The notes under the pieces were generated by a model. The model saw nothing but the letters and a program-made list of their open reading frames with translations, was not told the origin of the DNA and made no database searches. A stretch of DNA of 64,000 bases from CAVSIP01 sp963728075. GTDB taxonomy: Bacteria; Actinomycetota; Actinomycetes; JAFAQI01; DASSKL01. Made by a program: the position numbers and the translations under genes. Shown in pieces: positions 32,853-42,020 of the stretch. How positions within the stretch are numbered: the first letter of the stretch is position 1; every line of letters begins with the position of its first letter. The stretch is from NCBI GenBank assembly GCA_963728075.1, contig CAVSIP010000001.1, positions 310,001 to 374,000 of the forward strand, written 5' to 3'.

Positions 32853-34223
32853 TCAGGGTGTCGTGGTCTGCACGTAGAAGGTGGCGGTGCCGCAGCCGTC
32901 GCCGTCACTGTCGTGGACGGTGATGGCGATGGTGTGCAGCGTTTCGTCGGCGAGCTTGGGGTCGTCGTTCTGTGCGGTGTAGGTGAGGGTTTGCCTGTCC
33001 CCGTCTGGAGGCTGCGCGGTGAGGGTGTGGTCCCAGGCGTCGGAGACGGTGCTGCCGTCGATGCTGACCTGTGGAGGCTGGTCGGTGGTGTTGAGCGGGG
33101 TCTCGTCCTTGTAGACGACGGACAGGGTCGCCGGCAGCGAGGTGATCGGTTTCTTCGCGCTGGTCTTGGGTGAGTAGGAGTCGAGGACCTTCTTCTCCTT
33201 ACACGTCTCCGCTGGCGGTGTCGTGCCCCCCGAGGCGGTCTGCACGTAGAAGGTGGCGGTGCCGCAGCCGTCGCCGTCACTGTCGTGGACGGTGATGGCG
33301 ATGGTGTGCAGCGTCTCGTCGGCGAGCTTGGGGTCGTCGTTCTGTGCGGTGTAGGTGAGGGTTTGCCTGTCGCCGTCTGGAGGCGGTGCGGTGAGGGTGT
33401 GGTCCCAGGCGTCGGAGACGGTGTTGCCGTCGATGCTGACCTGTGGAGGCTGGTCGGTGGTGTTGAGTGGGGTCTCGTCCTTGTAGACGACGGACAGGGT
33501 CGCCGGCAGCGAGGTGATCGGTTTCTTCGCGCTGGTCTTGGGTGAGTAGGAGTCGAGGACCTTCTTCTCCTTACACGTCTCCGCACCATCGCCTCCATGT
33601 TGGCCATGCCCCCTGGTGCCGGCGATTGTGCCGGAGCGACTGTCCGAGAACATTGCCCCGCTCGGTGTGATCAGGTGTGGTGCCGCAACGGTGGCCGCCA
33701 GCGCGGGCACAATGAGCGCGAGGGTGGCTGTCTGGGCCTGCACCGGTCGCGGCCGGTCTGGTGTCGGCTCCAAGAACAGGCGCCAGGCCAGCAGTAGCCC
33801 CCAGACGAAGCCGAGCAGCGACAGCAACCCGGTCGGCTGGCGCAGGAACACGAGCACGAACCCCGCCTTTGGGATCACCGCGGCCACCCGGCCTAGCAGG
33901 TCCCGCGGGCTTAGCCGCCACGGGTCCGCCGTACGGTTTGCGTCTCCCTTCGTGCGGAGCCCGCTTGGGCCGGTGCTCACCAGCCGGTGCGTCACGACCT
34001 TGCCCCCGGATGCGTGGAAGGTCGTTACCTGCCCGACGGCGGGGGAGCCGATGCGAGTGTCGAAGACCACATCGCCGGGATTTAGGGTTGGCACCATCGA
34101 CCCGGTGCGTACGACGTAGAGTTGCGCACCTCGCTCGTGTGCTACCAGCGCCCCCGCGGCGGTTACGCACGTGAGGACAGTGGCAAGTACAACGCCCGCG
34201 ATGACGCGTCGCCTGCTCCGCAC
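32853..34223 (-). CDS. SipW-type signal peptidase fused to its own cargo domain
   Basis: A 456-residue protein. Residues 8-28 form a helix. The peptidase follows with the archaeal/eukaryotic-type triad: Ser42 in RTGSMVPTL, His79 in VVTHRLV and Asp94/Asp100 in KGDANRTADP. Helices at 120-152 close the peptidase. A third hydrophobic segment (166-182) is followed by AMFSDSRSGTIAGT (190-203), a SipW-type cleavage signal nearly identical to that of the neighbouring cargo protein. Two almost identical repeats of about 116 residues then follow, each with a Cys near both ends. The GTG at 34223 has AAGGAAGGG 7-10 nt upstream. Self-processing is inference. Confidence 0.8.
   Translation of the reverse strand: MRSRRRVIAGVVLATVLTCVTAAGALVAHERGAQLYVVRTGSMVPTLNPGDVVFDTRIGSPAVGQVTTFHASGGKVVTHRLVSTGPSGLRTKGDANRTADPWRLSPRDLLGRVAAVIPKAGFVLVFLRQPTGLLSLLGFVWGLLLAWRLFLEPTPDRPRPVQAQTATLALIVPALAATVAAPHLITPSGAMFSDSRSGTIAGTRGHGQHGGDGAETCKEKKVLDSYSPKTSAKKPITSLPATLSVVYKDETPLNTTDQPPQVSIDGNTVSDAWDHTLTAPPPDGDRQTLTYTAQNDDPKLADETLHTIAITVHDSDGDGCGTATFYVQTASGGTTPPAETCKEKKVLDSYSPKTSAKKPITSLPATLSVVYKDETPLNTTDQPPQVSIDGSTVSDAWDHTLTAQPPDGDRQTLTYTAQNDDPKLADETLHTIAITVHDSDGDGCGTATFYVQTTTP
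32867..33213. repeat. Tandem repeat unit 1 within the signal peptidase fusion
   Basis: A 347-bp unit almost identical to 33239-33585, 372 bp away (124 codons), differing at about six positions by eye and at two residues. It encodes one cargo repeat domain (TCKEKKVLDSYSPKT to DGCGTATFYVQT). The near identity at DNA level, including silent sites, suggests recent duplication or gene conversion. Confidence 0.92.
33239..33585. repeat. Tandem repeat unit 2 within the signal peptidase fusion
   Basis: Second copy of the 347-bp unit. The 25-bp linker between the copies encodes a Gly/Thr/Pro stretch. This copy is the membrane-proximal domain, since the gene is on the minus strand. Confidence 0.92.
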
Positions 34224-34268
34224 GGTGTGTTCCCTTCCTCGCGACTATGCCAGCCGGTCAGGTCGTGG

Positions 34269-34304
34269 CCGGCGGCCCGGAGATCTTCCGCTCCGGGCCG
34301 CCGG
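34269..34304 (-). terminator. Hairpin between cargo gene and signal peptidase fusion
   Basis: A perfect 14-bp stem (CCGGCGGCCCGGAG at 34269-34282 and its complement at 34291-34304) with an 8-nt loop, 8 nt after the cargo gene stop. No T-run follows. It could terminate most transcripts, so that cargo is made in excess over the peptidase. Confidence 0.7.
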
Positions 34305-34312
34305 TTGCCGAC

Positions 34313-35005
34313 TCAGTGGCCGGGGCCGACGTTGCTCGGCGTGTTGTTCGGGTCGGACGGGCTGATCCCGTGCTGCGTGGCGACCACCTGGTACGGCAGG
34401 CCGTTCCTGTCGCAGGACACCGGGTTAGTCACCGGGTAGCAGTTGAACGGCGCGCCCTCGGCGTCCTTCCCCTTGAGCTTGCCGGCGTAGTTGAAGGCGA
34501 AGCTGAACGAGCCAGTGGCGTTCGGCGCGACGTTGCTCGCCAACTTGATCGCCTGCGGCAGCGGGGTGCAGCCGGTCGGGCACCCGCCGCCGCTGTTGTC
34601 GTTCAGATTGCTCGAGGCGAAGATCTCGGTGCCGTTGCTGGTGACGTGCACCTCGCCGTAGTGGCCGAGATCGTTGATGGCGTGCAGGGCGTCCGCGTTT
34701 GGGAACACCAGCCACACGTCCTGGTTGTTGTGACCGGTGTTCGTGTAGGTCGCAGTTGCCTTCTGCGACTCACCGGGAAGCAGGTTGGCGAAGTTGAAGT
34801 CGAGGCCGTCCGCACCGCCGCCGCCCGCCGTCGTCACCCGAATGGAGCCGATGGTGCCGCTGGTGGTGCCGGTACGACTGTCTGAAAAGTACGCGCCGGT
34901 CCCGGCTGCTGCCGCACCCACCATGGCGGTGGAAGCGCCCATGACAGCGACGAAACCGAGCACGCGCCCGGTCGTCGACTTGAACAACTTGCTTCTGACC
35001 TTCAT
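34313..35005 (-). CDS. SipW-dependent (TasA/camelysin-like) secreted protein
   Basis: A 230-residue secreted protein. A basic start (KVRSKLFKS), a hydrophobic segment (residues 15-37) and AYFSDSRTGTTSGT (38-51) form the SipW-type signal in which cleavage falls before the FSD motif. The mature part contains VTYTNTGHNNQDVWLVF-like strands (TATYTNTG near residue 88), two Cys pairs (CPTGC, and NCYP...SCDR) and an Asn/Pro-rich end. It resembles TasA-type surface or fibre proteins in layout. The ATG follows AGGGGAAGAGG by 1-2 nt. Base composition is visibly less GC-rich than its neighbours. Confidence 0.75.
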   Translation of the reverse strand: MKVRSKLFKSTTGRVLGFVAVMGASTAMVGAAAAGTGAYFSDSRTGTTSGTIGSIRVTTAGGGGADGLDFNFANLLPGESQKATATYTNTGHNNQDVWLVFPNADALHAINDLGHYGEVHVTSNGTEIFASSNLNDNSGGGCPTGCTPLPQAIKLASNVAPNATGSFSFAFNYAGKLKGKDAEGAPFNCYPVTNPVSCDRNGLPYQVVATQHGISPSDPNNTPSNVGPGH

Positions 35006-35237
35006 GCCTCTTCCCCTTCAGAGGACCGAAACGGAGCGCCGGTTTCGCCTCTGGCTCCCCACCCCGCCCCCGTGGCGACCAACTCGCGTGGGTGGATCAC
35101 TGCCTCGCTCGGGGCCGAGATCTGCTCGGCCATACGTGAAGCATCCGGCCGCGCGAGTGCGGCTACATCCTCGAATTTGTTGAGAATCCGGCCACCGAGT
35201 CGCCATGGCCCGCAGCAGCAGTCGCCGTGACTTGTGA

Positions 35238-35269
35238 ACGGTGCGGCCCACCCGGGTGAACCGCACCGT
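35238..35269 (-). terminator. Hairpin downstream of the dehydrogenase remnant
   Basis: ACGGTGCGG (35238-35246) and CCGCACCGT (35261-35269) form a 9-bp stem 18 nt after the dehydrogenase stop on the minus strand. The rest of 35006-35286 (281 bp) is presumably the promoter region of the SipW locus. I see no clear -35/-10 pair there. Confidence 0.6.
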
Positions 35270-35286
35270 CGCCGGCCTCTCGCCCC

Positions 35287-36251
35287 TCAGCCCGCGGTCA
35301 GCGCCACCTTGGTCCAGCCGGGGGTACGCTTGTCGAACCTCCGGTACGCCTCGACCGCGTCGGGCAGCGCGCCGGTCTGGGTGAGCACCGTCGTCGGGTC
35401 GACCCGGCCGGTCTGCACGAGGTCGAGCAGCTCAGGCAGGTACTTGCGGTGGCTGCAGTTGCCCGTGTTGAGGCTCAGGTTGCGCATCATCGCCGCGCCG
35501 ATCGGGAACTCGGCGAAGGTCTGCGGGTAGACGTCGACGACCGACACCGTGCCGGCCTCGGCGACCGACTGCACCGCCCACCGCAGCGCCTGGCCGGGGG
35601 AGTGCTCGCCGTCCGGCGTCTCCGCGTCGATGCCGACCGCGTCGATCACCCGGCCCGCGCCCACGCCGCCGGTGAGCTCCTTGACCACAGCTACCGGGTC
35701 CTCGCGGGTCATGTTGACGACCTCGGCGTGCAGCGACTTCGCGTGCTGGAGGCGGTCCTCCTTGCCGTCCACGACCAGCACCCGGCCCGCGCCCAGCTCG
35801 CACGCGGACACCGGAGGCCGACCAGGCCGACGTTGGCGTACGGCGCCCGGGCGTACTCCGCCTGCCGCCCGTCGAACCCGCCGGCCTCCTCCGGGCCGCC
35901 GAAGAACGCCGTACCGGGGCCGTTCGGGTTGGCGTTGTCGCGCTGGGCGAAGTAGCCGGCCCGGCAGTACGAGCAGTAGCCGCAGGCGATCGTGGACGGC
36001 ACGACGACCCGGTCGCCGGGGCGCAGGTTGCGCACGCCGGGGCCTACCTCCTCCACGACGCCGACCGCCTCGTGGCCGAGGGTCCGGCCGTCCTTCAGGC
36101 CGGGCAGGGTGCCCCGGACCATGTGCAGGTCGGTGCCGCAGATCGCCTTCCGGGTCACCCGGACGATCGCGTCGTTCGGGTCCTGGACGCGCGGCTCCGG
36201 GACGTCCTCGAGCGCGATCTCGCCGATGTCGTGGAAGACGACTGCCTGCAC
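35287..36251 (-). pseudogene. Zinc-dependent alcohol dehydrogenase, internal deletion and frameshift
   Basis: The N-terminal half (reading from GTG 36251) shows a GroES-like zinc-binding domain: AICGTDLHMVRG, TLGHEAVGVVEEVG, and a structural zinc region CGYCSYCRAGYF. It runs to ANVGLV and then breaks. The C-terminal half resumes in another frame at LGAGRVLVVDGKEDRL and continues to the normal end. About 55-60 residues expected between them, including the Rossmann GxGxxG loop, are missing, so NAD cannot bind normally. This looks like a real deletion or a collapsed assembly at about 35820, unlike the single-base indels elsewhere. The start has GAGGAGG upstream. Confidence 0.75.
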
Positions 36252-36339
36252 GGGCTCCTCCTCGCAGCTGGCCAGGGTCGCAGGGCCGCGGCAACAGGGG
36301 CGGGGGAGAGGCAGGTGGATGGAAACCCTCGAGAACGGG

Positions 36340-36371
36340 TTGACGGTGGGGTGAAGTGGAGTAATGTGGAG
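36340..36371 (+). promoter_or_regulatory. mraZ promoter with three MraZ operator repeats
   Basis: TTGACG (36340-36345) and TAATGT (36362-36367) form a promoter with a 16-nt spacer. Within and over it lie GTGGGG (36346), GTGGAG (36356) and GTGGAG (36366), each separated by 4 nt, giving a 10-bp period. This is the direct-repeat operator bound by MraZ rings, so autorepression is expected. Confidence 0.82.
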
Positions 36372-36424
36372 CGCATGGGAGGGCCGGGGACGTCTCCGGG
36401 CCGCCATGGGGACGGGAGGGAGCC

Positions 36425-36856
36425 GTGTTCCTCGGCACCTACTGGCCCCGCATCGACGAGAAGGGCCGGCTGATCCTGCCGGCGAAGTTCCGGGACGAGC
36501 TGGCGGAGGGCCTGGTGGTCACGAGAGGGCAGGACCGGTGCCTCTACGTGTTCGCCATGCCGGAGTTCGCCCGGCTCACCGAGGCGCTGCGTGAGGCCCC
36601 CCTCACCGCCAAGGCCGCCCGCGACTACAGCCGCGTCTTCTTCTCCGGGGCGACCGACGAGGTCCCCGACAAGCAGGGCCGCGTGACGCTGCCCCAGCAC
36701 CTGCGCGACTACGCGGGTCTGACCCGCGAGGTGGCGGTGGTCGGTGCGAACACCCGCGTCGAGATCTGGGACGCCGAGGCCTGGAACCGCTACCTCGCCG
36801 CCCAGGAGGATTCCTTCTCCGACCTCGCCGAGGAGGTGCTGCCCGGCGTCATCTGA
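36425..36856 (+). CDS. mraZ: Transcriptional regulator MraZ
   Basis: AbrB-like DNA-binding protein of 143 residues that represses the division operon by binding GTGGGA-type direct repeats. Two swapped-hairpin domains are visible: DEKGRLILPAKFRDEL near residue 12 and DKQGRVTLPQHLRDYA near residue 82. The GTG at 36425 follows GGGAGGGAG and begins in frame with FLGTYWPRIDEKGR, typical of the family. It is the first gene of the dcw cluster and has its operator 54 nt upstream. Confidence 0.95.
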   Translation: MFLGTYWPRIDEKGRLILPAKFRDELAEGLVVTRGQDRCLYVFAMPEFARLTEALREAPLTAKAARDYSRVFFSGATDEVPDKQGRVTLPQHLRDYAGLTREVAVVGANTRVEIWDAEAWNRYLAAQEDSFSDLAEEVLPGVI

Positions 36857-37024
36857 CCTGGCGATCCGCGCCGGCGTGGCGCGAGGCCCCACCACCCGTT
36901 CTCCTGGCGCACCTTCCCCGGTGCCAGGCGCGCGGTTGGGGGGACCTGGTTCCACGCCCCGCTCCACCGCCTGCCCCGTACGCGTCCGACGAGCCGGGAC
37001 TCCTCCCGGGTCAGGAGGGTCGAG

Positions 37025-37165
37025 ATGTCCGCCACGTCCCCGCCACCGCCGATCTCCCAGACGCTCTGGGAGGAGGTGCGCAGCAGCGCGCTGCTGTTCG
37101 CGCTGGCCGTCCTGGTGACGGCGGGGACCACCGGCGTGATCGCGGCCTTCGCCTGGGTCGGCTGA
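37025..37165 (+). CDS. 46-residue membrane protein between mraZ and rsmH
   Basis: A short open frame starting at ATG 37025 after AGGAGGG (6 nt spacing) and ending 4 nt before the rsmH GTG. It has a Pro-rich start (SPPPPISQTLWEEV) and one membrane helix (SALLFALAVLVTAGTTGVIAAF). Good ribosome binding site, close coupling to rsmH and single-span topology suggest a real, unnamed small membrane protein. Whether it takes part in division is not shown. Confidence 0.6.
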   Translation: MSATSPPPPISQTLWEEVRSSALLFALAVLVTAGTTGVIAAFAWVG

Positions 37166-37168
37166 GGC

Positions 37169-38128
<960 letters not shown>

Positions 38129-38132
<4 letters not shown>

Positions 38133-38593
38133 GCACCCAGACCGTTGCCCGGCCCCGGCTGTCGATCGGGACGCTGCGGCGGCCGCACCTGCGGCTCGTC
38201 TCGCGGCCCGCACAGCGCACCCGGCGCGCCCCGTTCATCGTGCTGGTCGTGCTCGTCCTGGCCGGGGCGCTGCTCGGGCTGCTGGCGCTGAACACGCTGG
38301 CCGCGCAGGACGCCTTCCGGCTGCACGACCTGCAGCAGCGCTCCGCCCACCTGGCCGACGAGGAGCAGGCGCTCCGGCTCGACCTGGCGCACCGCAACTC
38401 GCCGGAGGAGCTGGCGCGCCGGGCCCAGCAGCTCGGCATGGTGCCGTCCGACTCGCCGGCCTTCCTGCGGCTGGCCGACGGCGCCCTCGTCGGCGTCTCC
38501 ACCCCGGCCACCGCGCCCCCTGCGCCCCCTGCGCCCGTCACGCCGGACACCGGCGCGGCAACCGGACACAACGCCGCTTCGGCGGCACCCTGA
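38129..38593 (+). CDS. ftsL: Cell division protein FtsL
   Basis: A 154-residue bitopic membrane protein of the divisome. A basic cytoplasmic tail (residues 1-37) precedes one helix (PFIVLVVLVLAGALLGLLAL, about residues 38-58), a leucine-rich coiled coil (FRLHDLQQRSAHLADEEQAL, residues 66-95) and a Pro/Ala/Thr-rich C-terminus. It links FtsQ to FtsI/FtsW. Sequence is weakly conserved, so identification rests on topology and position between rsmH and ftsI. The GTG overlaps the rsmH stop by 4 nt. Confidence 0.85.
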
Positions 38594-38597
38594 CCGG

Positions 38598-40449
38598 GTG
38601 CCCCAGCGTCCACCGGCCCCGGCCTCGCGCGCCGCGGGGGCCCGCCGCGCCGGCACGCCGCCGCGGCGCGGCGCACCGCACCGTGCGAGCGTGCGCGGGG
38701 GCGGACGTCGGCCGGGTGACACCGGACGGCTGCGCCTGGGGTCGCCGCGGCGGCGTCTGCGCGCCGCCACGGCGTTCATCATCCTCTCGCTGACGATCAT
38801 CGGCGCCCGCCTGGTCCAGCTGCAGGGCGTGGACGGGTCGGCGTACGCGGAGATGGCCCAGAAGCAGCGGCTGCGGACGGTCACCGTCACCGCACCGCGG
38901 GGCACGATCGTCGACCGGGACGGCAACCCGCTGGCCGTGACGATCGACGCCCGGGACGTGTACGCCGACCCGCGCGAGGTCACCGACGCCGCCCGGGCCG
39001 CGCACCAGCTCGCCCCGATCCTCGACCAGCCCGAGGCGGGCCTGCGCAACCGGCTGGGCAAGCCGTCGACGTCGTTCGTCTACCTCCGGCGCGGTCGTCA
39101 TGCCCGCCACGGCCCAGAAGGTGGCCGCCCTGAAGCTCGCCGGCGTCGGCATCCTGCCGACCACCCGGCGCAGCTACCCGGACGGCGCGCTGGCGGCGAA
39201 CCTGCTCGGCTTCGTCGGCGTCGACGGCAAGGGCCTGGCCGGCCTGGAGTACACCTACGACAAGCAGCTGTCCGGCGAGAACGGGCGGCGCACCTACGAG
39301 ATCGGCGCGAACGGCCAGCCGATCCCCGACGGCGAGCACCACGTGGTCGATCCCGTGCCCGGTACGGGGCTGCGCCTCACGCTCGACCGCGACATCCAGT
39401 GGAAGGCCCAGCAGGCCATCACCGACGAGGTGGCCAAGGCGGGGGCGCTGTCCGGAACGGTCATCGTGATGGACCCCCGTACGGGGCAGATCCTCGCGCT
39501 CGCGACGGCGCCCACCTTCGACCCGAACCACCCCGGCGCCGCGCCGCCGTCCGCGCTGGGCAACCCCGCCGTGAGCGATCCGTACGAGCCGGGCAGCGTC
39601 AACAAGGTCATCACCTTCTCCGCCGCGCTGGAGAAGGGGCTGATCTCCCCGGACACGCCGTTCACGATCCCGCCGACCTACGACTACGCCGGGCATACCT
39701 TCCACGACGCCGAGGTGCACGGCGTCGAGCACCTCACCGCGACCGGGGTGCTCGCGCAGTCGAGCAACATCGGCACCATCCAGATCGCCCAGAAGCTCGG
39801 CCCCGACGCCCTGTACCACTACCTGCGCGCGTTCGGCTTCGGGCAGACCACGGGCATCGGCCTGCCCGGGGAGAGCCCGGGCATCCTGCCGCCGCCGGAC
39901 AAGTGGTGGGCGACGACCCTGCCGACGATCGCGTTCGGTCAGGGGGTCTCCGTCACCGCCGTGCAGGTCGCGAGCGTGTTCTCGACGCTCGCCAACGGCG
40001 GCGTCCGGGTCACCCCGAACCTGGTGGCCGGCACGGTGCGCCCGGACGGCACCGTGGTGGCCGCTCCCCGTCCCGAGGAGCACCGGGTGATCAGCGCGCG
40101 GACCGCGCACACCGTGCGCGACATGCTCGAGGCCGTCACCTCCGACCAGGGCACCGCCCCCGCGGCGCGGATCGCCGGGTACCGGGTCGCCGGCAAGACC
40201 GGTACGGCCCAGCGGCCGAGCGGCCATGGCGGGTACGAGGGCTACACGGCGTCGTTCGCGGGCTTCGCCCCGGCCGACAACCCGCAGCTGGTGGTCTCCG
40301 TGGTCGTCCAGAAGCCGGTGAACGGGCACTACGGCGGCGTCATCGCGGCACCGGTCTTCCACGACGTCATGACGTTCGCGCTCAAGAGCCTGCGCATCGC
40401 GCCGACGGGGACCAAGCCGCCGGTCGAGCGCCTCACCTGGGGCGGCTGA
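38598..40449 (+). CDS. ftsI: Septal transpeptidase FtsI (class B PBP), frameshifted
   Basis: Peptidoglycan transpeptidase at the septum. The N-terminus has a basic tail, one membrane helix (ATAFIILSLTIIGARLVQL near residue 57), and a dimerisation region including RGTIVDRDGNPLA. Near 39090 the frame changes by one base. The rest, in the second frame, contains the active site YEPGSVNK (SxxK), SSN in LAQSSNIG, and KTG in VAGKTGTAQRP. All three catalytic motifs are intact, so the break is probably a sequencing insertion. The GTG at 38598 lies 4 nt after the ftsL stop. Confidence 0.9.
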
Positions 40450-40467
40450 GCATGCCCTTCGACGGGG

Positions 40468-40473
40468 TAGCGT
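40468..40473 (+). promoter_or_regulatory. Putative -10 upstream of murE
   Basis: TAGCGT lies 8 nt before the murE GTG. A possible internal leaderless promoter in the dcw cluster, between ftsI and murE. Only weak evidence. Confidence 0.3.
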
Positions 40474-40481
40474 GAGCCCCC

Positions 40482-42020
40482 GTGCCGTCGTCAGCGAGCG
40501 CCCCCGCGCCACGCCCGCGTGACGTCGTCGCACGTCCGCTGACCGACCTGGCCCGTGAGCTCGGCGCGACGGTCGACGGTGACCTGTCGGCACTCGTCAC
40601 CGGGGTGACGCACGACTCCCGCGCGGTCCGTCCCGGTGACCTGTACGCCGCCCTGCCCGGCTCCCGCGCGCACGGCGCCGAGTTCGCCGCGCAGGCCGCC
40701 GCCGCCGGCGCCGTGGCCGCGCTGACCGACGAGGCGGGACGGGAGCGCTGCCGTGCCGCCGGCCTGCCCGCGGTGGTGGTGCCCTCTCCACGCTCGGTGC
40801 TGGGGGCCGCGGCGCGGTGGGCGTACGGGGCCCCCGCCGACGCGATGCTCGTCCTCGGCGTGACCGGCACCAACGGCAAGACCACGACGGCCTACCTGCT
40901 CGACGCCGGCCTGCGCGGCGCCGGGCACCGGACCGGCCTGGTCGGGACGGTGGAGACGCGGATCGCGGGCGAGACCGTGCGCAGCGTGCGCACGACTCCC
41001 GAGGCCACCGACCTGCAGGCGCTGTTCGGTGCCATGCGCGAGCACGGCGTCGACGCCGTGGCGATGGAGGTCTCCAGCCACGCGCTGGCGATGGGGCGGG
41101 TCGACGGCACCCACTACGACGTGGCGATCTTCACGAACCTGTCGCAGGACCACCTGGACTTCCACGCCGACATGGCGGAGTACTTCGCGGCCAAGGCCCG
41201 GTTGTTCACCCCTGCGCTGTCGGACGCCGCGGTGGTCAACATCGACGACGCGTACGGCCGGCGGCTGGCCGGCAGGCGCGGCATCCCGGTGACGACGTTC
41301 TCCGCCGCCGGCGACCCGTCCGCGGACTGGCGGGCCGTCGACGTCACCACCGGTCCGGACGGCAGCCGCTTCCGCCTCGTCGGTCCCGGGGTCGAGGTCG
41401 ACGCGGGCACCCGGCTGCTCGCCCCGTTCAACGTGGCCAACGCGCTGGGAGCCCTGGTCGCCCTGGCGACCGCCGGGGTGCCGCTCGCCGCCGCGGTGGC
41501 GGGCGTCGGCGAGCTCACCGGTGTCCCGGGCCGTCTGGAGCGGGTGGAGGCCGGCCAGCCCTACCTCGCCCTGGTCGACTACGCGCACACGCCGGACGCC
41601 GTTCGCACCCTGCTCGCCGAGCTGCGGCCGCTGACGGCGGGCCGGCTCATCGTCGTGCTGGGCTGCGGCGGCGACCGGGACCGGGGCAAGCGCCCGCTCA
41701 TGGCCGCCGAGGCCGCCCGCGGCGCGGACGTCGCCGTGCTGACCAGTGACAACCCGCGCTCGGAGGACCCCCAGGCGATCCTCGCCGCCATGGTCGGCGG
41801 GCTCGACGACGTGCCGGCCGCGGAGCGGGCCGAGGTGGTCGTCGAGGCCGACCGGCGCGCGGCGATCGCCGTGGCCGTGGCCCGGGCCGGCGCCGGTGAC
41901 ACGGTGGTCGTCGCCGGCAAGGGCCACGAGCAGGGCCAGGAGTACGCGGACCGCACCGTGCCCTTCGACGACCGCCGGGTGTTGCAGGAGGTGCTCGGCG
42001 GGGCAGGGAGCGCTGCGTGA
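40482..42020 (+). CDS. murE: UDP-MurNAc-tripeptide synthetase MurE
   Basis: Adds the third residue of the peptidoglycan stem to UDP-MurNAc-L-Ala-D-Glu. 512 residues, with THDSRAVRPGDLYAAL near residue 42, the ATP loop GVTGTNGKTTTAYLL near residue 127, and the carbamylated-Lys region downstream. The DNPR motif (TSDNPRSEDP near residue 421) is the signature of diaminopimelate-adding enzymes rather than lysine-adding ones. The start is GTG at 40482, and its stop overlaps the murF GTG by 4 nt. Confidence 0.95.
   Translation: MPSSASAPAPRPRDVVARPLTDLARELGATVDGDLSALVTGVTHDSRAVRPGDLYAALPGSRAHGAEFAAQAAAAGAVAALTDEAGRERCRAAGLPAVVVPSPRSVLGAAARWAYGAPADAMLVLGVTGTNGKTTTAYLLDAGLRGAGHRTGLVGTVETRIAGETVRSVRTTPEATDLQALFGAMREHGVDAVAMEVSSHALAMGRVDGTHYDVAIFTNLSQDHLDFHADMAEYFAAKARLFTPALSDAAVVNIDDAYGRRLAGRRGIPVTTFSAAGDPSADWRAVDVTTGPDGSRFRLVGPGVEVDAGTRLLAPFNVANALGALVALATAGVPLAAAVAGVGELTGVPGRLERVEAGQPYLALVDYAHTPDAVRTLLAELRPLTAGRLIVVLGCGGDRDRGKRPLMAAEAARGADVAVLTSDNPRSEDPQAILAAMVGGLDDVPAAERAEVVVEADRRAAIAVAVARAGAGDTVVVAGKGHEQGQEYADRTVPFDDRRVLQEVLGGAGSAA

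Noticed and set aside
32913..33545. Two near-identical 86-codon plus-strand frames (32913-33173 and 33285-33545)
   Set aside because: They are shadows of the duplicated cargo repeats on the minus strand. Their similarity comes from the DNA repeat.
32867..33585. CRISPR-like repetition
   Set aside because: Only two long units with coding sense and no short spaced repeats. No cas genes in the window.
33940..33965. CCTTCGTGCGG inside the signal peptidase gene resembling the repeat arm
   Set aside because: A single 11-base match without the matching arm or core, probably chance.
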